Assembly: GCA_019912665.1 (NCBI GenBank)
Contig: JAIOIE010000018.1
Span: forward strand, 815,433 to 879,432
Direction of reading: 5' to 3'
DNA length: 64,000 nt
DNA from: Deltaproteobacteria bacterium
GTDB taxonomy: Bacteria > Desulfobacterota > GWC2-55-46
Each line of letters starts with the position of its first letter. The first letter of the stretch is position 1. This document shows positions 25,691 through 34,986 of this stretch, in pieces. The notes beneath the pieces were generated by a model, which was not told where the DNA came from, searched no databases, and saw only the letters and a list, made by a program, of their open reading frames with translations. The translations under genes were made by a program, and so were the position numbers.

Positions 25691-26523
25691 AGAAAATACT
25701 CTTGGCGGCGATGCTGTCCCTCACGGCCGTCTTCGCCGCGTCATACGGAGGAGCTGCAATGGCGGAAGGAGCCAAAACCGGAAACATAGACTCTCTAACT
25801 GAAAGGGGCTGGTCAAGCCTTTCAAAGAAGAGGATTTACTTCGGGCACCAGTCCGTGGGGAATAATATCATGGACGGAATATCCGACGTCATGAAGGAGC
25901 GCCCTTCCGTAAAGCTCATGGTCTCCGAGACAAGCGATCCGCGCGCCTTTGGAGGCCCGGTCTTCGCGCATTCGAAGGTCGGGAAGAACCAGGACCCGCT
26001 CTCAAAGAACGCCGAATTCGCCAGATTCGTCGAGGCCGGCATAGGCGGGAGGGCCGATTTCGCCTTTTTCAAATACTGCTATATCGATATCAATTCGGGC
26101 ACGGACGTGAAAACGCTCTTTAACGAATATCGGAAGACACTCGCGACGCTCAAGGCGAAATACCCGAAGACCACGTTTATCCATGTCACGGTCCCCCTGA
26201 CAGTCGTCCAAACGGGATGGAAAGTGGCGGTCAAGAAAGTGCTCGGGCGGCCCATAGGCGGATACGCTGACAATATCAGGCGGAACGAATTCAACGAACT
26301 TCTTTTGAAGGAATACTCCGGCAAGGAGCCCGTATTCGACCTGGCAGCCGTGGAATCGTCCGGGCCGGATGATAAAAAAACAGGCTTCAGCGCGAACGGG
26401 CGGCATTACCTTTCCATGGCGCCGGAATACGCAAGCGACGGCAGGCACCTGGGCGAGAGGGGGAGGAAGCTGGTTGCCGAGGAACTCCTCGCGTTCCTTG
26501 CGGACCTCGCTATCAAGAACTAG
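25687..26523 (+). CDS. secreted SGNH-hydrolase-like protein
   Basis: The 278-residue protein has a signal peptide (MKKILLAAMLSLTAVFAASY, cleaved near AMAEG). The mature part resembles an SGNH/GDSL fold, with FGHQSVGNNI near residue 52 in place of block I and a C-terminal DGRHLGERG block with Asp and His as in SGNH enzymes. Such proteins add or remove acyl groups on exported polysaccharides. It overlaps the exosortase gene by four bases. The catalytic serine would be in the HQSVG segment; activity is not proven and the family call is moderate. Confidence 0.7.
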   Translation: MKKILLAAMLSLTAVFAASYGGAAMAEGAKTGNIDSLTERGWSSLSKKRIYFGHQSVGNNIMDGISDVMKERPSVKLMVSETSDPRAFGGPVFAHSKVGKNQDPLSKNAEFARFVEAGIGGRADFAFFKYCYIDINSGTDVKTLFNEYRKTLATLKAKYPKTTFIHVTVPLTVVQTGWKVAVKKVLGRPIGGYADNIRRNEFNELLLKEYSGKEPVFDLAAVESSGPDDKKTGFSANGRHYLSMAPEYASDGRHLGERGRKLVAEELLAFLADLAIKN

Positions 26524-26526
26524 GGG

Positions 26527-27567
26527 ATGCAGGGGCTTGAGGTCATAGCCTGCGGTCCGGAGCAGGCCCGCGAATGGGACTCCTTCCTTTCGGAGAGGAG
26601 CGGCTCGTCTTTTTACCACCTTTTCGGCTGGAAGGCCGTAAACGAGGAGAGCTTCGGCCACAGCACCTTTTTTCTCGCAGCGACGCGGGACGGCAGGATA
26701 CGGGGGGTATTCCCCCTCGTATACATCAAAAGCCGCGTTTTCGGGCGGATCCTCTGCTCCATGCCCTTTGTAAACTACGGCGGCCCGTGCGCCGCTGACG
26801 GCGAATCCGAGGCCGCTCTCCTTGAGCGGGCCGTTTCCATTTCCGGCGAGCTTAAGGCCGACTACATGGAGATAAGGTGCATAAGGAGGCTCCCCGGGGA
26901 CCTCCCCGCCTCGGAGCACAAGGTGAGCCTCACGATAGAGCTGTCCCCTGGCGCGGACGCGCTATGGAACAAGCTCAGCACGAAGCAGCGCACAAACGTA
27001 CGGAGGGCATATAAGAACGGGCTAGAGGCGCGCTCCGGGGGAGCAGAATTGCTGGAAGGCTTCTACGCGCTCTTTGCCGAAAGCTGGAGGGACCTCGGCA
27101 CGCCCGTTTACCATATCGACTACTTCAGGCGCATCCTCCGCGAGTTCCCGGACAAGACACGCATATTCCTCGCGTGCATGAGGGACGGCACGCCGGTGGC
27201 CGGCGCGTTCAATGGGCATTTCAACGGAACGGTCGAGGGTATGTGGGCGGCTTCGCCGGCCCGGTACCGTCAGCTTCAGGCCAATTACGTATTGTATTGG
27301 GAGATGATAAAGGATGCCTGCGAAAACGGCTTCTCGAAATACCATCTCGGGAGGTCCACCGCGGACTCCGGCGGAGAGGCCTTCAAGTCCAAGTGGAACG
27401 CCTCTCCCACACAGCTCTATTGGCATTACCACACAATGAACGGCGGCCCAATGCCGGGCCTTAATACCGGGAACCCCAAATACCGCATGGCGATAAACGC
27501 GTGGAAGCGCCTCCCGGTCCGGTTTACGAACCTCTTGGGCCCGCTCTTCGCGGGGCAGATACCCTGA
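26527..27567 (+). CDS. FemAB/GNAT-like transferase, PEP-CTERM system-associated
   Basis: The 346-residue protein matches the FemAB-like GNAT-fold protein that regularly accompanies exosortase A loci. Typical segments are SSFYHLFGWKAVNEESFGH near the N-terminus, LSTKQRTNVRRAYKNGLEAR in the middle, and FSKYHLGRSTADSGGEAFKS near the C-terminus. FemAB proteins add amino acids to peptidoglycan precursors from aminoacyl-tRNA; here an acyl or aminoacyl transfer to the polysaccharide, perhaps from the ACP at 18879, is conceivable but unproven. Confidence 0.88.
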   Translation: MQGLEVIACGPEQAREWDSFLSERSGSSFYHLFGWKAVNEESFGHSTFFLAATRDGRIRGVFPLVYIKSRVFGRILCSMPFVNYGGPCAADGESEAALLERAVSISGELKADYMEIRCIRRLPGDLPASEHKVSLTIELSPGADALWNKLSTKQRTNVRRAYKNGLEARSGGAELLEGFYALFAESWRDLGTPVYHIDYFRRILREFPDKTRIFLACMRDGTPVAGAFNGHFNGTVEGMWAASPARYRQLQANYVLYWEMIKDACENGFSKYHLGRSTADSGGEAFKSKWNASPTQLYWHYHTMNGGPMPGLNTGNPKYRMAINAWKRLPVRFTNLLGPLFAGQIP

Positions 27568-27571
27568 GCCG

Positions 27572-28774
27572 ATGAGACGCCTTGCCCCTTCCGGGACGCC
27601 GGTCAATATGCGGGACATCATAGCCGCCTGCATAGGCGGAGCAGCGGCGCCAAAGAGGACGCTCGAAGATTTCAGGGCCGCCATATGCTCGAAGTTCAAA
27701 GTCAGGCACTGCTTTTTCGTTTCGTCGGGCCGGGCCGCGCTCTGCGTCCTGCTTGGCGTTTTGAAAGAGCTAGCCCCTGGCGACCGGGACGAGATCGTCA
27801 TACCCTCGTACACCTGTTATTCCGTGCCCTCTACCATAGCAAAGAGCGGCCTCAAGGTGCTTGTGCGCGATATAGACCCGGAAACTCTCGATTACAGCAT
27901 CCCCGGGCTTAAGGAGACAGACTGGAAGAGAGTCCTTTGCGTAATGACCGCGAACCTTTACGGCATCCCGAACAATTTACCCGAGATAGGCCGCATCGCG
28001 AAGGAGAACGGGGCCTTTCTTATCGATGACGCGTCGCAGTGCATGGGGGGCATGGTCGGAAGCCGTTTTTCAGGGACTTTCGGGGAGGCCGGGGTCTTCA
28101 GCCTCGACAAGGGAAAGAACATCACCACGATGCAAGGGGGCATCATAGTAACGGACTCCGATGAAATAGCCTCACTCGTCGATATACGGGTCGCAGCCCT
28201 CCCCTCCCCTCCGACCTCGAGCGTGATCTCATGTTCCATGAAGCTCTTGGCCTATGCCGCGTTCCTCAACCCGAGGATGTACTGGCTCCCTGAAAGCCTG
28301 CCGTTTCTTAACCTCGGCACAACCATATATACCACCGAGTACCCGGTAGAGGGCTACAGCGCACTCCTAGGCGGGTTCGGGGCTTCGCTTTTCAGGAGGT
28401 TCGACGAGATAACCGCGGCACGGGTGAGGAACGGGCTCGCTTACCATGAGGCCCTGTCGGGAGTGAAAGGGCTTGAGCGGATTTCGATAAGGACTGACTC
28501 GAAGCCGGTCTATCTCCGATATCCGGCGCTGGTAAGGGACAAAGGCAGGCGCCGCTCCATACTCGCCAGGCTCAAGAAAAACGGCATAGGCGCCACCGCC
28601 TCCTTTCCCCGCTCCGTTATCGATCTCGAAGAGATCGGCGGCATACTCAGTGCCGGGAGCTCGGGAAAGAACGGGCGAGAGCTTGCCGAAAAAATAATAA
28701 CGCTCCCTACGCACCCGTTCGTCACCGGAAATGACATCGATAGGGCCGTTTCGGTCCTGAAGGGGTCCGCATAG
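27572..28774 (+). CDS. DegT/DnrJ/EryC1/StrS-family PLP-dependent aminotransferase
   Basis: The 400-residue enzyme has the family's cofactor-binding pattern: SSGRAAL near residue 51, the IDDASQ segment (Asp152/153) and the SLDKGKNITTMQGG motif, where Lys182 is the likely Schiff-base lysine. It would convert a keto sugar nucleotide to an amino sugar, or act on a related carrier-bound substrate. The N-terminus is slightly extended compared with typical members. It lies 4 bases after the FemAB-like gene. Confidence 0.88.
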   Translation: MRRLAPSGTPVNMRDIIAACIGGAAAPKRTLEDFRAAICSKFKVRHCFFVSSGRAALCVLLGVLKELAPGDRDEIVIPSYTCYSVPSTIAKSGLKVLVRDIDPETLDYSIPGLKETDWKRVLCVMTANLYGIPNNLPEIGRIAKENGAFLIDDASQCMGGMVGSRFSGTFGEAGVFSLDKGKNITTMQGGIIVTDSDEIASLVDIRVAALPSPPTSSVISCSMKLLAYAAFLNPRMYWLPESLPFLNLGTTIYTTEYPVEGYSALLGGFGASLFRRFDEITAARVRNGLAYHEALSGVKGLERISIRTDSKPVYLRYPALVRDKGRRRSILARLKKNGIGATASFPRSVIDLEEIGGILSAGSSGKNGRELAEKIITLPTHPFVTGNDIDRAVSVLKGSA

Positions 28775-28776
28775 CA

Positions 28777-29847
28777 GTGGACATACGCATCGCGACCCGC
28801 ATCGAGGACATAGGCATATCTCCTGAAGAGTGGAATAGCCTTCTCTCCGGGAGCGAGACCAACACGGTCTTCCAGACCTATGAATGGTTCAAGTCGTGGT
28901 GGGACGTCTTCGGTAAGGAAAATCGGCTGTTCCTCGTATCCGTTATCGGCCCTCATGGAGACCTCATGGCGATTGCGCCGCTCATGCTCTCGTCCCGCAC
29001 CGGCAGAAGGACCGTCCGGTTCGTGGGAGACGACAAGGCGGATTACCTGGACATTATCAGCGGGCCGGAAAAGCAGAAGAGCATAGAATGCGTGATGGAG
29101 GCGCTCATTCTAAATAAAAACGAGTGGGACTGCATCTCATTGAGAAATATCCCCGAGGACTCCATTACCTGCAGGGAATTAAAAAGGATATCGCTGGAGA
29201 CGAACATACGGACCATAACGAGCCAGATATCCTGCCCCACCCTCGTAATAGCCGGCCGGGAAAAAGACGCTGGCAGGATACTCAGGAAGAAGACCTTAAA
29301 ACGCCGCTTCAATCACCTTAGAAAGAACGGTGAACTGGCCTTCAGGCATATACGGGATGAAAGCGAGGCGCTCCGGTGCCTCGAAATCTTCTTTGACCAG
29401 CACATGAAAAGAAGGGCGCTGGCCGGGGATGCGAGTCTTTTTTCGGACCAGCGTAACAGGGACTTCTACGCAACGCTTACGAAAGAGCTCCTCGGCAAAG
29501 GCTGGCTACTCTTTTCAGCCCTGGAATTCAACGGGTCTCCCATAGCATTCCATTTCGGTTTCGATTACGGCTCGAGGGTCCTATGGTACAAGCCTTCGTT
29601 CGATATCGAGTTCTCCCGGCGCTCCCCGGGCCAGGTCATGCTTATGCACCTTATAAATTACGCGATTGAGAACGGGCGGGCTGAATTCGACTTCACGATC
29701 GGGAACGAACCGTTCAAAAGCCAGTTCACAAACCACATGCGCATGAACACGCAGTTGAACCTCTACAAGAGAAACCCGGCATACCTCATCGACCTCTCAA
29801 AGCACTACATCCTTAAATCATTCAAAAAGACCAGAAGAACGAAATAG
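28777..29847 (+). CDS. GNAT-fold acyltransferase (BioF2-like/CelD type)
   Basis: The 356-residue protein starts with GTG at 28777, two bases after the previous stop. It shows the double-GNAT pattern of the BioF2-like acetyltransferase group: FQTYEWFKSWWDVFGKENRL near the N-terminus, a basic central segment (LKRRFNHLRKNGELAFRHIR), and AIENGRAEFDFTIGNEPFKS at the C-terminus. Such proteins occur in polysaccharide clusters and are thought to transfer acyl groups. The substrate is unknown. The same fold recurs as the C-terminal half of the next gene's product. Confidence 0.85.
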   Translation: MDIRIATRIEDIGISPEEWNSLLSGSETNTVFQTYEWFKSWWDVFGKENRLFLVSVIGPHGDLMAIAPLMLSSRTGRRTVRFVGDDKADYLDIISGPEKQKSIECVMEALILNKNEWDCISLRNIPEDSITCRELKRISLETNIRTITSQISCPTLVIAGREKDAGRILRKKTLKRRFNHLRKNGELAFRHIRDESEALRCLEIFFDQHMKRRALAGDASLFSDQRNRDFYATLTKELLGKGWLLFSALEFNGSPIAFHFGFDYGSRVLWYKPSFDIEFSRRSPGQVMLMHLINYAIENGRAEFDFTIGNEPFKSQFTNHMRMNTQLNLYKRNPAYLIDLSKHYILKSFKKTRRTK

Positions 29848-29848
29848 C

Positions 29849-31984
29849 GTGAGAGTAAGCATAATCATACCGACCTACAACAGGGCCCGCCTGGTCTGCC
29901 ATGCCATAGACAGCATACTGGCGCAGGACTACAAAGACTACGAAATAATAGTGGTCGACGACGGCTCCACTGACTCGACCCCCCAAGTCCTCCGCAAATA
30001 CTCCGGGGCCATAAAATACTTAAGACAGGAGAACAGAGGCTTCGGGGCGGCGAGGAACCGCGGGCTAGACGAGGCCAAAGGCGAATACCTGGCCTTCCTG
30101 GATTCCGACGACCTCTGGACCGCCGAAAAGCTCTCCATTCAGGTGGAAATAATGGACCGCCTGAGCGAGGCGGCGTTCGTCTTCTCGGACTTCCTCATCC
30201 TCAAGCCGTCCGGGGACCTTATCAATGAAGGGCTCCGGACATGGCACAAGAGGAGGACGCCGTGGGAAGAGATCTACTCCGGAAAAGCGCATTCCTCCGC
30301 GCTCCTGCAACGCGCCCGGAACGGGTTCGATATCTATACCGGAAATATATACAGGGAGCTCCTTCAGGAACCCTACGTGCTCCCCAGCAGCGCCATGGTA
30401 CGCAGAAGCATGCTCAAACCCGGCATAATCTTCACTGTCGGCGACCCCCTCTATGCGGATTGGGATTTTTTCGCGAGGCTCGCGAGGGACCATTCCGCCT
30501 GCTTCCTCGATACCGCGACGGCCATAAACAGGAGCCATGACGACCCGGTAAGGCTCACGACCAACTGCGGCACCCTAAGGACGGCCGAGTGCAGGCTGTC
30601 CCTGATAGAAAGGGTATGGGAGCAGGATGCCGAGTTCATGGTAAGAAACCGGGAGCTGGTGGAAAAAATCGAGGCGCAGCAGCTTTCAATCGTCGCCACC
30701 CAGCTTCTCTTTGAAAAGAAGGCGCCTGAAGCGAGGGCCGCGCTTAAAAGGATTTCGGCTATGGGCAAAGGATCGGGCGCCACACGGCTCCTTGAGCTTT
30801 TCGCGTATAGCCCCGGAGGTCCGGCCGCGCTTACGGCGGCAAGGGGGCTTAGGAGACGGATTCGGGGGAAATCCGACTGCAGAGCGCGAACGGACAGCGA
30901 TTCTTTTAAAACGGAGGTCATAACCGGCCCTGAGGGCCTGCGCGCTCTCTCGGAGGAATGGGACACACTCGCAGCCCGATACAAGAGCCCTCTTGCGAGC
31001 CATGACTGGGCCCTCTCCTGCGCGGAGGCTTTCCATGACGTAATGCCCACCAGGGTGCTCCTGGTCCGGAACGGAGGCAAGGCGGCGGCAATCGCCCCGC
31101 TCGGTTTGACGGGCAGGGGCTCAAAAAGGCTCGAACTCCTCGGCTCGCCTTTTCTGTCCGAGCCCGGGGCCATTCTCCTGGATGAAAACGAGGGCTCCCG
31201 GCCCGCCCTCTTTAAGGCGCTATCCGAGACAGGATACCCGGCCCTCCTAAGGCGGCTTCCGGCTTCCGAGGCACCAGGGCAGCTTAAGGAAAAATTCAGT
31301 GCGGCCTGCTTCTGCATCTACAGCCCGGCGCCTCCTGCGCCTTACGCCTGCATAGGCAAAAGCCTTGATCAGCTAAGAGCGCTCTCCCCGAGAAGAAGGT
31401 ATGACATCCGGAGGGCAAGGAAGAGGGCTGAGGCGCACGGCCCTGTATCGGTACAAATCTCCTGCCCTGAGCCGTCCGGACTTGAACGCGCGCTCGATAA
31501 AGTATTCCGGACCGAGGCGGCAGGCTGGAAGGGCAGGAACGGCTCATCCATGCTTCACAACCAGATGCTCGGACGCTTTTTCCGCGCCTACTCGCGGCGC
31601 GCCTGCAGAAGCGGCATTTTGAGGGTATGCACGCTTGACATCGGCGGGCAGACAGCCGCAGCGCAGCTTGCAGTCGAATCAGACGGGTCCTTCTGGGTCC
31701 TGAAGATCGGTTATGATGAGAAGTGGGGGCGCTGCTCCCCCGGAATCCAGCTCACGTTCGAATGCATGAAATACGCATCCATGAGGAATCTCAGCGCTTA
31801 TGAGTTCCTCGGCACTGTCGAGCCCTGGCTTATGCCCTTTGAGAGCGGCAGGCGCGAGCACATCAATCTTTCCGTTTACCCGCTCTCCCTTCCGGGCATG
31901 CTGGCCCTGGGGAAGGACGCGCCGCGTCATGTCGCCAAAAGACTGCGCGGCAGGCTCCGCTTGCAGGGCGAGGCCCTCTCATAG
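29849..31984 (+). CDS. GT2 glycosyltransferase fused to BioF2-like GNAT acyltransferase
   Basis: The 711-residue product (GTG start at 29849) joins two enzymes. Residues 1 to about 300 are a family 2 glycosyltransferase (VSIIIPTYNRARLV, VVDDGSTDSTPQVL, FLDSDDLW as the DxD region). Residues about 350-711 are a BioF2-like acyltransferase (LRALSEEWDTLAARYKSPLA, RRYDIRRARKRAEAHG, AYEFLGTVEPWLMPFESGRR). The linker has low complexity. A fusion suggests that a sugar is added and acylated in one pass. The acyltransferase half resembles the standalone protein encoded directly upstream, suggesting duplication and fusion. Confidence 0.87.
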   Translation: MRVSIIIPTYNRARLVCHAIDSILAQDYKDYEIIVVDDGSTDSTPQVLRKYSGAIKYLRQENRGFGAARNRGLDEAKGEYLAFLDSDDLWTAEKLSIQVEIMDRLSEAAFVFSDFLILKPSGDLINEGLRTWHKRRTPWEEIYSGKAHSSALLQRARNGFDIYTGNIYRELLQEPYVLPSSAMVRRSMLKPGIIFTVGDPLYADWDFFARLARDHSACFLDTATAINRSHDDPVRLTTNCGTLRTAECRLSLIERVWEQDAEFMVRNRELVEKIEAQQLSIVATQLLFEKKAPEARAALKRISAMGKGSGATRLLELFAYSPGGPAALTAARGLRRRIRGKSDCRARTDSDSFKTEVITGPEGLRALSEEWDTLAARYKSPLASHDWALSCAEAFHDVMPTRVLLVRNGGKAAAIAPLGLTGRGSKRLELLGSPFLSEPGAILLDENEGSRPALFKALSETGYPALLRRLPASEAPGQLKEKFSAACFCIYSPAPPAPYACIGKSLDQLRALSPRRRYDIRRARKRAEAHGPVSVQISCPEPSGLERALDKVFRTEAAGWKGRNGSSMLHNQMLGRFFRAYSRRACRSGILRVCTLDIGGQTAAAQLAVESDGSFWVLKIGYDEKWGRCSPGIQLTFECMKYASMRNLSAYEFLGTVEPWLMPFESGRREHINLSVYPLSLPGMLALGKDAPRHVAKRLRGRLRLQGEALS

Positions 31985-32004
31985 GCGGGATACGGACGGA
32001 ATAC

Positions 32005-33027
32005 GTGATAAGGGCCAAACTGAAATTGGCTTTTAAGAGGATGGTATCCGCTATCCTCTACTACTCCGGAGCCCTCCGCGTCCTGAAGCTCATTCTTCTC
32101 AGGCGGAGAGCCGTGGTACTCATGTACCACAGGGTGCTCACAAGAGAGGAAATCAAGAGGACGTTTTCGCACGCGGGCATCGTGGTGGAGAAGGAAGTCT
32201 TCGAGAAGCATATGCGGTTTATTAAAAAGGAATTCACAGTCGTCGGAGAGGAAGAGTTCAATTCCCGCCTGAAGGAAGGGAATCCCTTTGAGACGGCCAC
32301 CTGTCTCGTGACCTTCGACGACGGCTGGCTGGATAACGCCACCAATGCCTTCCCGGTGCTTAAGGAGCACGGCATACCTGCGCTGGTTTTCCTGAGCGCG
32401 GGACATATGGGGTCCGAAGAGCCCTTCTGGCAGGAGCGCATGAAAGCCATGCTGGAGACGATCTCCGACGAGAATACTACCGGGGGGATTCGACTGCTCG
32501 AATCCTACGGATTAAGCGCGAGCTTAAGCAGAAGAGAGCTTTCAGCCGGTATCAGCAATTTCGTCTACAGCCGGAAATCCTGCGAGCCTGGGCGCATAAC
32601 AGGGATTCTGCGGGACATATCCGCGCATGTCGGAACCAAGCCGGCGCAGAAGACGGACAGGTTCCTGGATTGGGGCCATGTGAAATCGATGATGTCGTCC
32701 CGCATCGGCTTCGGGTCGCACGGCGTAAGCCATAGCCTCCTTACAATGATACCGGCGGCAGAGGCCGATTTCGAAATAGGAGAGTCGAGGCGGGTCATCG
32801 AAAAGAGGACGGGCAGGGCTCCGGATTCGTTCAGCTACCCGAATGGCGATTTTAACGACGGCACGGCGGCCCTGGCCAGGAAACACGGGTACGCGGTGGC
32901 ATTCACCACGAAACGGGGGTTCGTCAGGCACACGGACGACCCCTTCAGGCTCAAGAGGGTCAACATACATAACGACGCTACGATGACCGTCCCCATGTTT
33001 TTCTGCAGGATGCTCGGGGTCTTCTGA
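32005..33027 (+). CDS. polysaccharide deacetylase family protein
   Basis: The 340-residue protein is a second CE4-type enzyme, with VTFDDGWLDNA (catalytic Asp pair) near residue 103, GSHGVSHSLLT (metal His) near 238 and FSYPNGDFND near 275. It starts with GTG and has no clear cleavable signal peptide, though an N-terminal hydrophobic stretch (MVSAILYYSGALRVL) may tether it to the membrane. It differs from the exosortase-associated deacetylase at 23329 in length and motif context, so a separate substrate is likely. Confidence 0.9.
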   Translation: MIRAKLKLAFKRMVSAILYYSGALRVLKLILLRRRAVVLMYHRVLTREEIKRTFSHAGIVVEKEVFEKHMRFIKKEFTVVGEEEFNSRLKEGNPFETATCLVTFDDGWLDNATNAFPVLKEHGIPALVFLSAGHMGSEEPFWQERMKAMLETISDENTTGGIRLLESYGLSASLSRRELSAGISNFVYSRKSCEPGRITGILRDISAHVGTKPAQKTDRFLDWGHVKSMMSSRIGFGSHGVSHSLLTMIPAAEADFEIGESRRVIEKRTGRAPDSFSYPNGDFNDGTAALARKHGYAVAFTTKRGFVRHTDDPFRLKRVNIHNDATMTVPMFFCRMLGVF

Positions 33028-33033
33028 GAATAC

Positions 33034-34227
33034 GTGAAGGTACTTGTAACAGACGGCGATAACAGGGCAGCCCTGGCAATTACGCGCTCATTGGGCAAAG
33101 CCGGCCACCATGTGGTCGTGGGCGAGAGGAAGGAGACCTCCCTCTCCTCGGTTTCATCCTCTTGCCGCGGCAGGTTCGTCTATCCCGACCCAGTTTCCCA
33201 CCCGCGCGGGTTCATTGAGGCCCTCCTCGGGCGGGCAGCAGAGGAGGGAATCGACGTCATTATGCCTGTGTCCGACATCTCGACGCTCCTCGTTACAGGC
33301 CACCGGCATATGTTCACGAAGAGCAGGATCCCGTTCGCGTCTTTCGAGACGCTGGACATGGCGGCACGGAAGGACCGGCTTTTCGAGACAGCCAGGGAAC
33401 TCAATATACCTGTGCCCAGGACGGTCGTCTTGAAGAGGAATGGGGAAGGCCACAAAGGAAACCTGGATATTGATTTCCCGGTCGTGGTAAAGCCCCACAG
33501 GTCCAGGATACAGGGCCCGGACGGGAAATGGCTTTCGGCCTCGGTAAGCTACGCCTCCGACCGGAATGAGCTTCTTAATGTGCTCGGGATGAAAAAAGGC
33601 CAGTATCCCCTTCTCCTGCAGGAAAGGATACAAGGCCCCGGCATAGGCGTATTCGCCTGCTATGACCGTGGTGCGCTCAAGGCCATATTCAGCCATAGAA
33701 GGCTCAGGGAGAAGCCGCCGTCCGGCGGTGTAAGCGTCCTATGCGAGAGCATCCCTGTGCCAGCCCTGGCAAGGGAGTATACCGAGGCCCTCCTGGGGAG
33801 GCTCGGCTGGCACGGTGTCGCCATGGTGGAGTTCAAGCTGGATGAAAGGGACGGCGTACCGAAGCTCATGGAGATAAACGGCCGCTTCTGGGGCTCGCTC
33901 CAGCTTGCTATCGATGCCGGCGTGGACTTCCCGTCCATGCTGATGGATATCGCAATGGGGCGGGAAGTGCGGCCGTGTTTCGAGTACAGGACCGGGGTCA
34001 GGACGCGCTGGTTCTGGGGAGATGTCGACTCGCTCCTTATGGTGCTCCTTAAAAATAGACGGTCGCTCCAGCTCCCGCCAGATCATCCCGGCAAGCTCGG
34101 CTCGATATTGAGGTTCCTGAAACCGTCCCTGAACGGCACTCATCTCGATGTATTGAGGCTCAATGACCCGCGGCCCTGGTTTCACGAGACCTCCATGTGG
34201 TTCAGGAACCAGCTGGGCAGGGGGTGA
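33034..34227 (+). CDS. ATP-grasp carboxylate-amine ligase
   Basis: The 397-residue protein begins with a Rossmann-like pre-ATP-grasp domain (KVLVTDGDNRAALAITRSLG) and then an ATP-grasp fold with FPVVVKPHRSRIQGP near residue 150, a central loop, and the metal-binding end VEFKLDERDGVPKLMEINGR. It would join a carboxylate to an amine, for example an amino acid to a uronic acid or to another amino acid. GTG start at 33034; 3 bases before the PHP gene. Similar genes are found in capsule clusters. Substrates are not predictable. Confidence 0.85.
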   Translation: MKVLVTDGDNRAALAITRSLGKAGHHVVVGERKETSLSSVSSSCRGRFVYPDPVSHPRGFIEALLGRAAEEGIDVIMPVSDISTLLVTGHRHMFTKSRIPFASFETLDMAARKDRLFETARELNIPVPRTVVLKRNGEGHKGNLDIDFPVVVKPHRSRIQGPDGKWLSASVSYASDRNELLNVLGMKKGQYPLLLQERIQGPGIGVFACYDRGALKAIFSHRRLREKPPSGGVSVLCESIPVPALAREYTEALLGRLGWHGVAMVEFKLDERDGVPKLMEINGRFWGSLQLAIDAGVDFPSMLMDIAMGREVRPCFEYRTGVRTRWFWGDVDSLLMVLLKNRRSLQLPPDHPGKLGSILRFLKPSLNGTHLDVLRLNDPRPWFHETSMWFRNQLGRG

Positions 34228-34230
34228 CCG

Positions 34231-34986
34231 GTGCGGGGCGTATTTCACGCACATTCCACCTATTCGCATGACGGCAGGTGCACCCTCCCGGAGCTCGTCT
34301 CTCTCTGCACGGCGCGGGGGCTTGGGTTCATCGCGCTTTCGGAACACGCTGAAGATATGAACGCGGCCAGGATGGACGCCTTCACATCGGAGTGCAAAGA
34401 GCTATCAAAGACCGGGGTCATCCTTCTGCCCGGTCTCGAGTTCGGATTCAGCGAGTACCCCAAACTGCACCTCCTGGGCATAGGCGTAACCAGCTATATC
34501 CCGCCCTCAGACATTTCGCTGACGATAGGATCCATAAGGGAACAAGGCGGGCTAGCGGTCCTGGCGCATCCTGCCAGAAACGGCCACTTCGTTCCGGAGG
34601 ATCTAAAAGGGAAGCTCGATGGCATCGAGGTCTGGAACGCGGCGTATGACAGCCGCTATCTCCCCCATCACAGGTCCATAATGCTATACCGTTCGTTAAA
34701 GGAAATGAATCCTTCCATGCTGGCCTTCGGGGGGCTGGATTTCCATACGGCCCGGAACTTCAGGGAGCTTGATACAGTGGTCAAAGGCAGTCCTGCCGAC
34801 GCCAAAGAGCTCCTTAACCTGCTTCGGAATGGAAGCTTCACAAGCAAGGGGAGGCTCTGTACCATAGGCTCCAGGCAGGAATTCGGATATATGACAGCGG
34901 GCGGGATACGGCTTGGCAGGGTGCTCCTTGAAGGGGCCGATGCACTTGCATCGCTTGCGAGAGGGAACAGGTGGCGCAAATACTGA
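34231..34986 (+). CDS. PHP-domain metal-dependent phosphoesterase/hydrolase
   Basis: The 251-residue protein has the PHP motifs HAHSTYSHDG at residues 6-15, EHAED, HPARNGHF near 113 and FHTARNF. PHP proteins bind two or three metals and hydrolyse phosphate esters; members near capsule genes are sometimes tyrosine phosphatases, which could counteract the BY-kinase at 13811, but this is only a possibility. The start is GTG, three bases after the ATP-grasp stop, and the end overlaps the next gene by 16 bases. Confidence 0.85.
   Translation: MRGVFHAHSTYSHDGRCTLPELVSLCTARGLGFIALSEHAEDMNAARMDAFTSECKELSKTGVILLPGLEFGFSEYPKLHLLGIGVTSYIPPSDISLTIGSIREQGGLAVLAHPARNGHFVPEDLKGKLDGIEVWNAAYDSRYLPHHRSIMLYRSLKEMNPSMLAFGGLDFHTARNFRELDTVVKGSPADAKELLNLLRNGSFTSKGRLCTIGSRQEFGYMTAGGIRLGRVLLEGADALASLARGNRWRKY

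Noticed and set aside
26002-26919. Minus-strand frame of 305 codons opposite the SGNH-like and FemAB-like genes
   Set aside because: It spans two coupled plus-strand genes in antisense and shows no recognisable domain.
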